Source: a virus. Taken from it: a stretch of 34,030 nt of DNA. Below the pieces are notes generated by a model. That model ran no database searches. It saw only the letters and a program-made list of their open reading frames with translations, and was not told the origin of the DNA. The stretch lies in IMG/VR virus record IMGVR_UViG_3300008216_000038, positions 1 through 34,030 of that record. One strand, 5' to 3'. Made by a program: the position numbers and the translations under genes. Numbering within the stretch: position 1 is the stretch's first letter; every line of letters begins with the position of its first letter. Of this stretch, positions 1-10,187 are shown piece after piece.

Positions 1-1
1 C

Positions 2-3000
2 GCTTGGGTAGATCTGCCCAGCGAGATGCGGCTTGGGAACCTGAATACAGACGAAATGCGGAGATGGGCTCGCCTTCATCCGGAGGCTGCCGATGATGCC
101 TCGATGCCGGGTTTGGCTAGAGTAGTCAATGCGATCAATGACGACAGGATTGCAGACTCGACACTGCTGAACTCCATCGAGTCTATTGCTATCGGACAAC
201 TTCCGCCGTCGGTGTATGCGCACTCAATCCCGTCCGAGCAGTCCATGGTAGACGCCGTCTTGATTGCTGGCGGCATTACGATTGCAGCAATCGAGGCCAC
301 TGGCGGTAGGACCCCGCTGCAGTTCGAGCGGGCCTTTGGGCGCCTGATGCTTCGTACTGAAGAGGTGGACGGTCAGCCGCAGATCGTAGAGGGCTCCGTT
401 GGGCGAGGGATGCGTGTCGTTGGCGCCGCCACGGAGTTTTACGCAGAACTGCCGATTCCGTACATCACCCCAGCCGGGCGGGACTTTCAGCGCACCGGAA
501 CGACGATGATTCGGAGTCCGGATTCCAGTTACATGGCCCGTATTCTGGCAAATATAGAGACTGGCGAACTTGGATTCGCCAGGCACATGACTGACGATGC
601 GCTGGCTCGTGGTCATGAGCGCGGGTCGCTGCAGTACGACCTTCTTGGCGGGTTGGGAATACTGTCTGATTGGATGATCTACTGGGAGCGGCCGTTCATT
701 GCGGCGGCCGGCGTGCCAACCGGGATGGGAGTTCGTGCGTATCGGGTGTCCAAAGATTTCACCACATCTGAAATGGCCCTGCCGACTCGCGCTAGGATGA
801 TGCTTGCTGGCGCATCACCGTGGATTTTCAAGAAGACGCTTAGCGACGATGTGCTTCCTGTTCAGGCGGCAATCAACCGACTCGAAGATCTCATTTCAGG
901 TGAGAAGACCCTTGATGACGTGAAGGCAGCACTCGCTAGAGTGGATGAGCCCGGTGCTCTTAATTTACGCGAAACCAGGGTGGCAGAGCAGGTCCGTGAC
1001 CGGATGGAGAGCACCGGAGAGTCCTACAGGGACGCACTGAATACCGTAGACAGGGCCATGGACGCAGACGTCTGGACCTTCATGCGGTTCTTGCTCGACG
1101 GGGCCGTCCAGAACTCCATTCGTCGTGGCGACAAGGACATCCTGAAGATCATACCAAGCAAGTGGCACGATTCACTCTACGATGTCTTGCGGGCAGCTGG
1201 CGTACCGAACGTCAGGCAATTTCTCGAAGACATCGGAAACTGGTCATCACAGGCTGGAAGGTTCCATCTGTCCGCGATTGAGCGCCTCATGACCGATGGA
1301 GACCCGGGAACTCAGGCGCTACGCATGACTCCCGAGTACAAGCGCGTCCAAGCCGGTATAAATGCGCTCGTAGAGGCCGGCGATCTTCAAGAGTCGCACG
1401 CCGCCTGGATGCTTGGGCTCATGGAGCAAAACGCCTGGCGCCTCACCCTGGATGATGCCGTTACGGAAATCACCGATCCGGTCGATTTCTTTCGCTACGT
1501 TGAGCTCCGTCGTCGAGGAAAACCGGCAGAACCTCCAACTGAACTTGGACCAGAGCCTATTGAGGTCGAGGGGCCTGAGCCCATGCCGCCGGTTGAGGAC
1601 CTGTTGCCTGGGAGCTCCGAACCGTCAGGTGTGTACAAATTCGTTCCAGACCCAGACGTAGAAACGACTGGAAGAGGAACTTGGGAATCAGTTGATATTG
1701 AGCCTTCGCCAGTGTCTCCGGATGAGCCATTGGTGGTACCCACCTCTTCCCGAAGCCTGGATGAAGAGGGGCGGCTGCTCACCCCCCTCGACCTACCTGA
1801 CGATGTAAAGGCGCTTGGCTACGAAATATATGGCCAACCTGGCAGGAGGGACATTTTTGGCGCCCTTGGGCTTAGACCTGAGGTGCCTCTGATGGTGCGC
1901 AGACTCAAGGGGGCGCGTCCAAATGAGGGAGAACCGGTTGGTGCGCTATGGCTCAAGACCGCCACGCGATTTGATCTCGGCGGATTTGAGTGGTTGGCGG
2001 AGGCTGGCATAGATACCCCCACGGACCGCCTGCGGGCCAGCATTTGGAGTTTTCTTCGAGAGGTACCAGAGGAACAACTGCCTGTAGAGTTCTACTTTGC
2101 GGATGTTCTGGAGAGAAACATTTCCGCTGCCGAGCGCAAAATCGTTTTCGATGATTTTGGCGATCAGGTGAGGAAACTTTGGGCCGTTGGTAATAAGATC
2201 AGGCCTGTACCATTCCTCACGATCATTCCTGGCCGTGCAAGCGAGGTTGGCTACACCCACATATCCGATGATTTCTTTGGCTTGCCGACCACCACAAGAG
2301 CGATCGAAACACCTGATGGGTACACCATTGTTCTTGCAGAAGCACATCCACGGTGGGCCAAAGAGCGTGTAGAGGTCATAGAGTTCCCCCGCCGACCGTT
2401 GGAGGCGCCACCGCCTCGAGTAGAAGAGCCGGAGGCACCACCTACCCGGGTAGAGGAGCCCGAGGAGCCAACCGTCGAGGAGGTGCCTGCACCTCGGGTA
2501 GAAGAGGCACCGCCAGCTGAAGAGGTGCCCGCGCCCAGAGTTGAGGAGCCAGAAGCACCCCCGGTTGAAGAAGCTCCCGCACCCGAGGTCAAGGTCAGCA
2601 AGCCAGAAGAGGTACCAGACAAGGTTCGATCTGTTCCGCTTACCGCAACGATTCGAGAGAAGGCACTTGAACTGCTTGAAATAGACCTGTCGAAGATGAA
2701 GAAGCCTGGGCTCGTCAAGATCATTGGCGATCTCATCATCATTCCGAACAAGACAGCGAAGATGCTCAAGAAATACACCAGAGATGACCTCGCTGGTGCA
2801 ATTCAACGCTGGGCTGAGCTCTACGGTCGCTATCCCATCCTGACTGGTAAGGACGCACCTGGTCCAGTCGAGCCTGGCGCGACCAACCTAAGGCGGCGCC
2901 TATCGATCTCAATGGTTGATCAATGGTTGTTCGATGGGCACCTGACCACAGCGCAGGCCGCCAAGTTGCATGTCGTAATGGACCGGCTTCCGTCGGAGTG

Positions 3001-6000
3001 GTTTGAGCGCACAGCGCTCAGCGATATCGAGCATCCGGAGATCTACGAATCGACCCGTGTGTTCGGCCAAACCCGTTTGCGCAAAAAGCCCGACAGTCAA
3101 CTTGATGACGCCGCAATGGTCCAGGCGCTCAGGGCAATCATCGTCCCAGAAACCAGGCTGCCGACGAAGTTGTCCAAGGCTGCGACCGCGAAAATGGCAG
3201 CGCTGTCGTCAGATGAGCTCTTCGGCGAGCTCGCGAAAATCATCGACGACACAGCCTTTAAGGAATTCAAGCCTGGCATCATGATCGGCGACGTTCTGGA
3301 GGCCAACAAGGCCTTTATGAAGGAAGCCCGCCCGTATTTCGTGGAGATTGCTCAGCGCCTGTTTGAGGACCCAGAAATCCAGATCAAGCACGGCTGGAGT
3401 GGAATGCGCTCCATGCTTGAGCAGTATTCAGATCTCGGCCGAGTTGAGGCGAAAGGACCCAACAGTGTCTTGCGAATGGGAGACGCGGAGGAGTTCGTTC
3501 TGCGGACACTCACTGATGAGTTCATTGGGTTCCACGACAAGGACGTGGTGCTCTTCCACATCCTCCACGAGATTGCCCACACCCTCATCAAGAACATCCT
3601 GACGGACCAGGAACTCTCAGCGCTGGACCGCGCGTTCAACATCCACCGGGCAGCTGGCTTCAAGGGATGGCATCGGCGGGAAGAGGCTGCAATCGTCAGC
3701 ATCAAGGACGCCAGTGTACTTAGGGATGAGTGGGCCGCTGACATGCTGGCCTCGAACCTACTGGGCCACCGTGGGTTCGATGAGCTCATGGCTGCTATCG
3801 AAGCTGACGATCTTGCTGATGTGGGGCAGGAAATGGCCCTCCCAAGACAAGCACGCGAAGTTGGCGTCGGAGGATTGTCCGAGTGGGAACTTGCAGAAAA
3901 GCTGGATGGCTTCAACGGAGACGGACAGCGGATTGCCGAGTGGATGTCGGAAAACGTAGACGATCCATCATACAAAGCAATTTTGAATCTTATTGTCCCG
4001 CACCTTGAAGATGTGGACTTCCAGATTCTTAATGTTGGCGACACCGCCCCTCGGGGAATGGGCGATTCGATAGGCTATGCCGTTCCCGGGTGGACACCCA
4101 CCCTTTACCCGCGTGCGCCAAACGTCAAGGCCACTGTATACCTTCGCGGGCCAGATGCAGGAAAAACTGGCCTCTATAGCGAAGCTATTACTCATGAGTT
4201 TCTTCATGCCGCAACGATGCGGAGAATGAGAGAGGCCAAACTTGTCGGCAACGAGGGCACGGCTCTTAATAAGACGTGGTTTGAATTTGAGGATCTTACA
4301 AAGACGGTGCTTGCCGAAAGAAAGGCCAGATTTGAGGCTGGAGAAACGATTCCCGGGCCGAATTGGATCAATGCCGATGAGCTCATGGCGTGGGGCCTGA
4401 CGAACAAGGACTTTCAGGACTGGCTGCGGACAATCAAAGTCGACGTGAACAAGACTGCATTCACTCGGTTTGTAGAACTCGTTCGAGACCTGCTCGGAAT
4501 CCCCGCAAAGGAAACGAACGCACTCACGGAAGTGATCCGGCTCACGGAAAACATTCTAACGGCCGATGTCAGCAAGCTTCCTCTACGCGAATGGACGGCC
4601 CCAAGGCCAATAATTGCGGCTCCAATAAGGTTTGCGGACCAGGTTCGAGGCCTCTTTCAGGGTCTTTTTGAGCGCATAGCCTCCGTCCTCAAGCGTACCT
4701 ATGGGGACGAGGGCATCATCAAGGCTCTCGACATCAACAAGGACGTGGCTGACTACTTCACTGGGTTAGTCGACCGGCTGATGAGTGGGGAGGTGGACGT
4801 AGCGCCCATACGCCGCATCTACGAACGCAGATCGAGAGAACCAAGAACGCTGCACTCAATCTCCTCTTCCAAGCGCATGATTCGGCTCCGCGATGTGTCC
4901 GGTGTTGAACCATCGGAGATGGGGGTGGGAGAGCTCGACCTGGCTGTTCGCGATGCTGGGTTCATTGATCTGGACGACGCCAAGCGGGCCATGCGTGATG
5001 CCTATCTTGACTTCGATGAGTACGAGCGCCTCTACGCAGCATCCCGGGAGCTCCTGGGGCCCGAAAAGCTCAGCGAGGGCCCGAGTAGGTGGGGCAGTGA
5101 GGGCGAATGGTTTGTCAGTGGAGCGGTGGCCGCGAAACTCAGAGAGCTCGCAAAGCGAGTCGAGGCTCTGGGCGAGGACATCATGGCCAGGTACAAAGAA
5201 GGCCAACTTGATGGAATCGAGGATCTGGAGGCTGAGCACGCAGACCTGGTCTCTCGGCTTCACGCGGCCGAAAATGAGTTGCAAACAGGCGCCTCTGGCA
5301 TTGTTGAGAGTGTAGGCAGCTTAGAAGAAAAGCTTGGACGCACCTACGTTAGGTGGCAGCAGAACAGGGCAGACCCCGAGGCTCGTTTGAGCGAAATGGC
5401 TCATAAGCGCAGCGATGGTGACTACGACAGGCCAATGTCCAAGGCCGAGTACGATGGCTATTGGGCTGATGCCGTTAGGCACAACCTGCAGTTCGGGTAC
5501 TCCTATTCGGCCATCAGTAATAGGCCCGTCCTAAAACTTGGTCAGCTTGCCAAGATGTCCAACAAGAAGCTGCTGGCCATAGCGGAAGACGCCTGGCAGG
5601 TCCGAGAAAACATCAGAAGGCGCTACCCGGCGGCTGAAAACAGGGTGAACGAGGAAGCGCTGGCCGCATGGAACCTGCAGCGAATCATGGTGAACAAGAT
5701 GCCTGCTGCAGTTCAGGCAGCACTTGAGCTCATAATTCACGATCGCGGTGGACCACGCGGAGCAAGAATGGACCCCCCGAAAGAGTCTATTCCCCCGAAG
5801 CCCTTTGAAATCTTTTTCCACGGCCGCGAGGGAGCCGAGAGGGGGTTCTTCAGCTTTGATTTTGAGAACTACCAGTCACTCGTCAACGTTCTGAAGTATG
5901 GGGACTGGCGAACGCTTCTGCAGGCCAATGCCTTGATGTTGAGCAAGTTCATGGGCGAGAGGTGGGCCCAGGGCTTCATCAACCATTTCGACCACGCCAC

Positions 6001-9000
6001 AGATTCGGCCGGCCGCGTGATTCTTACGGCCCGTGGCGAGCTGCAGGCCGCTAAGGCGTTTGAGTGGTACATCCGCACGACAAACGCTCCGAGCGGCGGA
6101 CTCAAGCGGTACTTCGACCAGATGCACATGACGCTGCAGGACTACTGGGCAAAGATTCGTGGCCGCACCGCCATCATCCCTCCGGAAGTACGCCAGTTCT
6201 TTGACCGCTTTCTTCGCCCGGATCTTCGGTATGAGGGAGACGCCATCAAGTTGGGCGCCTTGCGAGAACACCCAGTCACCTTTCTTAAGGAAACAGCCGC
6301 TGAACGGCTTACGGACGAGAAGCAACTCAGAACCGCAAAGAGGCGTGCGTTTTGGTCCGTGAATCTCCACCCAGACGTTGTGCGGTCCGAGCTCGGTATT
6401 CCGGTGGGTGCTACCGAGGTGAACGGTATCGAAATCTTGTCAGCAGCTGTGGGCTACATTGCGGCGGAAAACGCCAAGAAGTTGCTCGGACCAGGTCGTA
6501 TTTTCATGATGAGCCCGCGGACGATGGTGCCTGAAACGCGCAGGAAACTAGTGCTCGATCGTTTGAGCGATCGTCTGCATGCCGCGATTGGCCAGTTCAT
6601 ACCAACGTGGAGCAAAACGAATAAAAGGTATGAACTTGATCCGGCACAGCAGGCTGGTATCCATGTTCTTCTTCAGGATGTAGCCAAGCACCCAATGGGG
6701 AACATCATTCCAGATCGTCTGCTGGAGCCTGGCGCTGATCTTAGTTGGATGGCCGTCACCGAATGGGCCAGTATCGCCGAGGCGATTGTCGACATAGAAG
6801 CTGGTGTAGGGGCTAGGAGGGCTCACTATTCAGAGCACATCAACCCGAGCCAGGCCTATGCGCTTTGGAATATGTTGAAGTCTGGTGTCGTAGACATATC
6901 TGAAGGCACCAATACTGTGACGGGGATGGTCAACAACCTGCGCAAGGCCTTCAAGTTGGATGTGTTTGCGAACGGAAACCTCGGTCCAGTCTTTCGAATT
7001 GTCTGGGAGAAGCGCATTCGCAGCATGGAGCTTGCCCCGCGCGAGATTTTGAAAATCGCTAGGGATGCGCTGAGTGGAGACAAAGAGGTCTCGCTCCAGC
7101 AGATCTACCTGAAGATGAAGGACTATCTCACGCCTCCAGTGAGCCCGTCCCTGGTCGACGACATCGTTGGAACGATCAATCTTGAGCACGTCGATCCGAC
7201 GATGAAAGCCAACGCTACTGGCTGGCTTGAGTTTCTGCGGGAATTCACCTCTGCAGAAAAGAAAAGGCATTGGGGTGAGTCGACGGAAGCATCATCGGCC
7301 TTGTTGCGCGGCGAAGAGCCTATGGGGCCTGGCTACAACTTTGCTCCCACAGCAGAAGGCATGAGCAAACTTGAGTACCTCCTTTCAAGCCATCTCCAGC
7401 TTGAGCGTCTTCTTGGGCAGTCACAGAGGTGGACAGAGCAGCAACAGGTCAACATTCTTCAGCCCATTCGTCGATATGCGATGGACCTTGAGGAAGCCAA
7501 GGCGCGTGGGGTGGATGGTTCCGAGTGGTTAGCAACTCTTTCGGACGAAGATCTCATCGTACTGGGAGACGCCCTCGGGAAGATCGAGATTAGCTTGGAC
7601 ACGTCTCATAAGAGAATCACCCAAGTTGGCGAGTGGCTTATGCAGGCTGCTGCCGGTGAGCGAGACGCCTCCATCTTGGAAGGAACGACGGAACAACAGA
7701 AAGCGGCCTTCTACAAGTGGTTCTACGAAGGCAACTTCACCGCAATGTTTGATTATCTCTTGGAGTTTGGGCGCGAAGCCGGCCATAGCAAGACATTCTC
7801 TACATACGACATCAACCAGGCCATGCTCAACATGATGATTCGCTTGCGGGCCTATGAGCTCATGGGCCAGGTGTCCAAAGATCTCGCCCGCTATGGTCTT
7901 ATGACCGACCTGTCTCAGTTAGGGACGGATATGCCGCTATTTGACGCCGTAACGGAGGCATACACTGGGTTCCGCCATGATTCACATGTCGACGAGGTGC
8001 AGTTCTACATTCAGATGCAGCTGAACTACCGCGCCACCGGGTATTTTTACAAAAAGACGGTGGATGTTCTGGCTCCAGACGGCACGCCAACAGGCGAAAC
8101 ACGCGACACATACGTTCATCGTGCGCCACCAGCGCCGAGAAGCAAGACAGGCAAGTCGATGCTGTCTCCGGAGCGTGCGGAATACGCCAAGAGTCGTGGC
8201 TGGGCGCGGGATCCAGAGATTCCAAGCAACTTTCACGAAATGCAGTCCTTTACCAGCGCCATGGAAATCCTTGATTCGATTGGAGTCAAGGCATCAACCG
8301 AAAAATGGGAACGCGTCCTGTTTCATGACGGCTCAGAGCACCTCATGCCGGCCGGTGCGGCCAGAGAGTATTTCGACGCACTAGAGCGGGTGGGAGAGCT
8401 CGGTACCGCCCGCGGCGGCGCGGCGCCAGCCAAGGCGTTCATTATTGGAAAAGCCGGTAGAGTACGGGTCAAAGAACGACCGACTGGCATCGATGTAAAG
8501 CAGTACCCAGGAGCTGTGGCGAAAGCCCAGTTTGGAAAGACAATCGACGACATGATGACGCTTTTCCCCATGACGGCACGCCACACGCGGATGGGCGTCA
8601 CCACTGGGATTTTCCTGCCGAATCCTGCGTACTACTTGGGTGTGGCTGTTGGCGCTTTCTTCCAGCTGTACGAGGGGCTCGGTCCCCTGGGCGCCATTAG
8701 GGCCGTAGCTAGCCACAATCAGATGAAGGCCGCCCTTATGGCCCGCCAGTGGAGAGAAGGAGATTACAAGCCTTCCGCCCCTCCGATTCCGACCAGATCG
8801 GGCGAGCTTCTAACAACCGACCTTCTGTTCGATGAAGTCAACTTGGAGGGCATGAAGTCGAGTTACATCCGCGCGGAAGCGATGCAGGGCATTGAGGCGG
8901 ATCTGCAGAAAGAACTTCGCAGTGCTCGATCTGGTCGTCTGCGAAGCATGTTGGGGAAAGTGTTCGACCAGGAGCGGTTGATCGAGACCGCCACCGCCAT

Positions 9001-10114
9001 TGACAACTATTTCCGTCTTTCGGCTTTTCTGGATGCCCGCGTAAGAGGCATGAACTCATCAGACGCCGCCAAGCTCGCTAGGAAGATTGGGTTTGACTAC
9101 GCGGCCTTGACCGAGTTTGAGAAGAAGTACATGCGCAGCCTGATTCTGTTCTACTCCTACTTCAGGAAGAACATGGATCTCTTCTGGGACACGCTCCTGA
9201 CGAACCCGGAGCGGCTCATAGGGCAGATGCGCCTGATTCGCGGCGTTCACTCTGTGGCGCTCGAGGAGGACCCGGAGGTCGTGCTTAGGAAGTACGCGAT
9301 GGGAAGACTTCCTGTGTGGTTCAAGGACGCAGCAGCCAATCAGCACGTACAGAACCAGTGGATGTATATCGTTCCACCACTTCCGTACCATGACGCGATT
9401 ATGTGGCCCATTGATCTATTTGGCGCCCTCAAGGGCGACAATGAGGCCCTTCGAGGCCTGGTGGCCCACGTCTCGCCGTGGTGGCAGGCCCCATTTGTGT
9501 TTGCTACCCAGAAGGACATCTTCTGGGGCAAAGAGCTTGAGCTCTACAACAGGGTACCCACCTGGTTGGTTGAGTGGGATCTCAACATGACTGGTGGGAT
9601 GCTGGTCAAGGACCTCTTTGACGTCCAGTTGAGAGCTCACGCGGACCCATCCAAGGCCGATGCCCCCGGAATGGAGCGTTGGTACCATGCTCGTAATGCT
9701 CAAGCCTGGTGGGCCTGGCGAAACCTGATGCAATTCCCTACGGCTGGCCGTTCCATGGACACCATCAGCGCGATTGATCGCGCCAACATCGGTCCTGTGG
9801 AGTGGATCAACGCTAAGACCAAGGAACTCGGGCGCGGTTACGATCCCGCAAGCGTCATCTTGACGAGGCCGTCTGATTTTAGCGAAGACACCATGACGCC
9901 CCGGCCAGGCCTGACCGAGCTCGACGAGTTCCTGGGGCTCATTGGAATTCGCCCCATGCAAATCATGCACGGCCACATTTCCGGCATTAAGATCCAGCAG
10001 CGCCAGATCGCTGAACTACGCAGGGCCGCAGCGAGGGCGAGGCTTTCCGACCCCGGAAGGTACCCTGGTGGTATTCTGGAGTTGGTTGGCCCCGGCTTTG
10101 TACCACCCAAGTAG
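2..10114 (+). CDS. Giant phage polyvalent / internal virion-type protein (5'-partial)
   Basis: The frame is open to the left edge with no stop before the first ATG at 26 and no Shine-Dalgarno there, so the true start is probably upstream; residues are numbered from that ATG (3,362 aa). Seen: a proline/glutamate linker near residues 503-600; an E/P/V-rich repeat linker at about 793-870; HEIAH at 1181-1185 with a later DEWAAD (E1235), a gluzincin-like third ligand; HEFLH at 1390-1394 with DELMAW (E1452), resembling zincin domains of polyvalent proteins; a predicted coiled coil near 1735-1790; a hydrophobic stretch near 2856-2885; and a C-terminal FYSYFRKN at 3042-3049, as in the C-terminal domains of large phage polyvalent proteins. 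By analogy it may be carried in the virion and injected to act at the cell envelope or on host proteins. A tape-measure role is less likely given the protease motifs. The family is fairly sure; the function is inference. Confidence 0.85.
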   Translation, partial: AWVDLPSEMRLGNLNTDEMRRWARLHPEAADDASMPGLARVVNAINDDRIADSTLLNSIESIAIGQLPPSVYAHSIPSEQSMVDAVLIAGGITIAAIEATGGRTPLQFERAFGRLMLRTEEVDGQPQIVEGSVGRGMRVVGAATEFYAELPIPYITPAGRDFQRTGTTMIRSPDSSYMARILANIETGELGFARHMTDDALARGHERGSLQYDLLGGLGILSDWMIYWERPFIAAAGVPTGMGVRAYRVSKDFTTSEMALPTRARMMLAGASPWIFKKTLSDDVLPVQAAINRLEDLISGEKTLDDVKAALARVDEPGALNLRETRVAEQVRDRMESTGESYRDALNTVDRAMDADVWTFMRFLLDGAVQNSIRRGDKDILKIIPSKWHDSLYDVLRAAGVPNVRQFLEDIGNWSSQAGRFHLSAIERLMTDGDPGTQALRMTPEYKRVQAGINALVEAGDLQESHAAWMLGLMEQNAWRLTLDDAVTEITDPVDFFRYVELRRRGKPAEPPTELGPEPIEVEGPEPMPPVEDLLPGSSEPSGVYKFVPDPDVETTGRGTWESVDIEPSPVSPDEPLVVPTSSRSLDEEGRLLTPLDLPDDVKALGYEIYGQPGRRDIFGALGLRPEVPLMVRRLKGARPNEGEPVGALWLKTATRFDLGGFEWLAEAGIDTPTDRLRASIWSFLREVPEEQLPVEFYFADVLERNISAAERKIVFDDFGDQVRKLWAVGNKIRPVPFLTIIPGRASEVGYTHISDDFFGLPTTTRAIETPDGYTIVLAEAHPRWAKERVEVIEFPRRPLEAPPPRVEEPEAPPTRVEEPEEPTVEEVPAPRVEEAPPAEEVPAPRVEEPEAPPVEEAPAPEVKVSKPEEVPDKVRSVPLTATIREKALELLEIDLSKMKKPGLVKIIGDLIIIPNKTAKMLKKYTRDDLAGAIQRWAELYGRYPILTGKDAPGPVEPGATNLRRRLSISMVDQWLFDGHLTTAQAAKLHVVMDRLPSEWFERTALSDIEHPEIYESTRVFGQTRLRKKPDSQLDDAAMVQALRAIIVPETRLPTKLSKAATAKMAALSSDELFGELAKIIDDTAFKEFKPGIMIGDVLEANKAFMKEARPYFVEIAQRLFEDPEIQIKHGWSGMRSMLEQYSDLGRVEAKGPNSVLRMGDAEEFVLRTLTDEFIGFHDKDVVLFHILHEIAHTLIKNILTDQELSALDRAFNIHRAAGFKGWHRREEAAIVSIKDASVLRDEWAADMLASNLLGHRGFDELMAAIEADDLADVGQEMALPRQAREVGVGGLSEWELAEKLDGFNGDGQRIAEWMSENVDDPSYKAILNLIVPHLEDVDFQILNVGDTAPRGMGDSIGYAVPGWTPTLYPRAPNVKATVYLRGPDAGKTGLYSEAITHEFLHAATMRRMREAKLVGNEGTALNKTWFEFEDLTKTVLAERKARFEAGETIPGPNWINADELMAWGLTNKDFQDWLRTIKVDVNKTAFTRFVELVRDLLGIPAKETNALTEVIRLTENILTADVSKLPLREWTAPRPIIAAPIRFADQVRGLFQGLFERIASVLKRTYGDEGIIKALDINKDVADYFTGLVDRLMSGEVDVAPIRRIYERRSREPRTLHSISSSKRMIRLRDVSGVEPSEMGVGELDLAVRDAGFIDLDDAKRAMRDAYLDFDEYERLYAASRELLGPEKLSEGPSRWGSEGEWFVSGAVAAKLRELAKRVEALGEDIMARYKEGQLDGIEDLEAEHADLVSRLHAAENELQTGASGIVESVGSLEEKLGRTYVRWQQNRADPEARLSEMAHKRSDGDYDRPMSKAEYDGYWADAVRHNLQFGYSYSAISNRPVLKLGQLAKMSNKKLLAIAEDAWQVRENIRRRYPAAENRVNEEALAAWNLQRIMVNKMPAAVQAALELIIHDRGGPRGARMDPPKESIPPKPFEIFFHGREGAERGFFSFDFENYQSLVNVLKYGDWRTLLQANALMLSKFMGERWAQGFINHFDHATDSAGRVILTARGELQAAKAFEWYIRTTNAPSGGLKRYFDQMHMTLQDYWAKIRGRTAIIPPEVRQFFDRFLRPDLRYEGDAIKLGALREHPVTFLKETAAERLTDEKQLRTAKRRAFWSVNLHPDVVRSELGIPVGATEVNGIEILSAAVGYIAAENAKKLLGPGRIFMMSPRTMVPETRRKLVLDRLSDRLHAAIGQFIPTWSKTNKRYELDPAQQAGIHVLLQDVAKHPMGNIIPDRLLEPGADLSWMAVTEWASIAEAIVDIEAGVGARRAHYSEHINPSQAYALWNMLKSGVVDISEGTNTVTGMVNNLRKAFKLDVFANGNLGPVFRIVWEKRIRSMELAPREILKIARDALSGDKEVSLQQIYLKMKDYLTPPVSPSLVDDIVGTINLEHVDPTMKANATGWLEFLREFTSAEKKRHWGESTEASSALLRGEEPMGPGYNFAPTAEGMSKLEYLLSSHLQLERLLGQSQRWTEQQQVNILQPIRRYAMDLEEAKARGVDGSEWLATLSDEDLIVLGDALGKIEISLDTSHKRITQVGEWLMQAAAGERDASILEGTTEQQKAAFYKWFYEGNFTAMFDYLLEFGREAGHSKTFSTYDINQAMLNMMIRLRAYELMGQVSKDLARYGLMTDLSQLGTDMPLFDAVTEAYTGFRHDSHVDEVQFYIQMQLNYRATGYFYKKTVDVLAPDGTPTGETRDTYVHRAPPAPRSKTGKSMLSPERAEYAKSRGWARDPEIPSNFHEMQSFTSAMEILDSIGVKASTEKWERVLFHDGSEHLMPAGAAREYFDALERVGELGTARGGAAPAKAFIIGKAGRVRVKERPTGIDVKQYPGAVAKAQFGKTIDDMMTLFPMTARHTRMGVTTGIFLPNPAYYLGVAVGAFFQLYEGLGPLGAIRAVASHNQMKAALMARQWREGDYKPSAPPIPTRSGELLTTDLLFDEVNLEGMKSSYIRAEAMQGIEADLQKELRSARSGRLRSMLGKVFDQERLIETATAIDNYFRLSAFLDARVRGMNSSDAAKLARKIGFDYAALTEFEKKYMRSLILFYSYFRKNMDLFWDTLLTNPERLIGQMRLIRGVHSVALEEDPEVVLRKYAMGRLPVWFKDAAANQHVQNQWMYIVPPLPYHDAIMWPIDLFGALKGDNEALRGLVAHVSPWWQAPFVFATQKDIFWGKELELYNRVPTWLVEWDLNMTGGMLVKDLFDVQLRAHADPSKADAPGMERWYHARNAQAWWAWRNLMQFPTAGRSMDTISAIDRANIGPVEWINAKTKELGRGYDPASVILTRPSDFSEDTMTPRPGLTELDEFLGLIGIRPMQIMHGHISGIKIQQRQIAELRRAAARARLSDPGRYPGGILELVGPGFVPPK
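2402..2620 (+). repeat. Degenerate E/P/A/V-rich coding repeat in the giant gene
   Basis: Codons for short units of the kind PAPRVEEPEAPP recur imperfectly about six times, giving an acidic, proline-rich and presumably disordered linker between the N-terminal region and the first metalloprotease-like region. Such tracts expand and contract easily by slippage. Confidence 0.7.
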
Positions 10115-10187
10115 CCTGCCCAGATTCCCTTCACCGTGATATCCTTCTCTCCGATTCACCACGTCTACTTCCAAGGAGACCACTACC

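Noticed and set aside
1946-2806. 286-codon leftward frame under the giant gene
   Set aside because: Its Leu/Cys/Arg/Trp-rich repeats simply mirror the E/P/V-rich linker on the other strand.
9416-9976. 186-codon leftward frame near the giant gene's 3' end
   Set aside because: Opposite strand of a continuous coding region, with no ribosome site or motif.
26-10114. N4-type virion RNA polymerase
   Set aside because: The length and placement are suggestive, but I do not find the single-subunit RNA polymerase catalytic motifs, and the visible motifs are zincin and polyvalent C-terminal ones.
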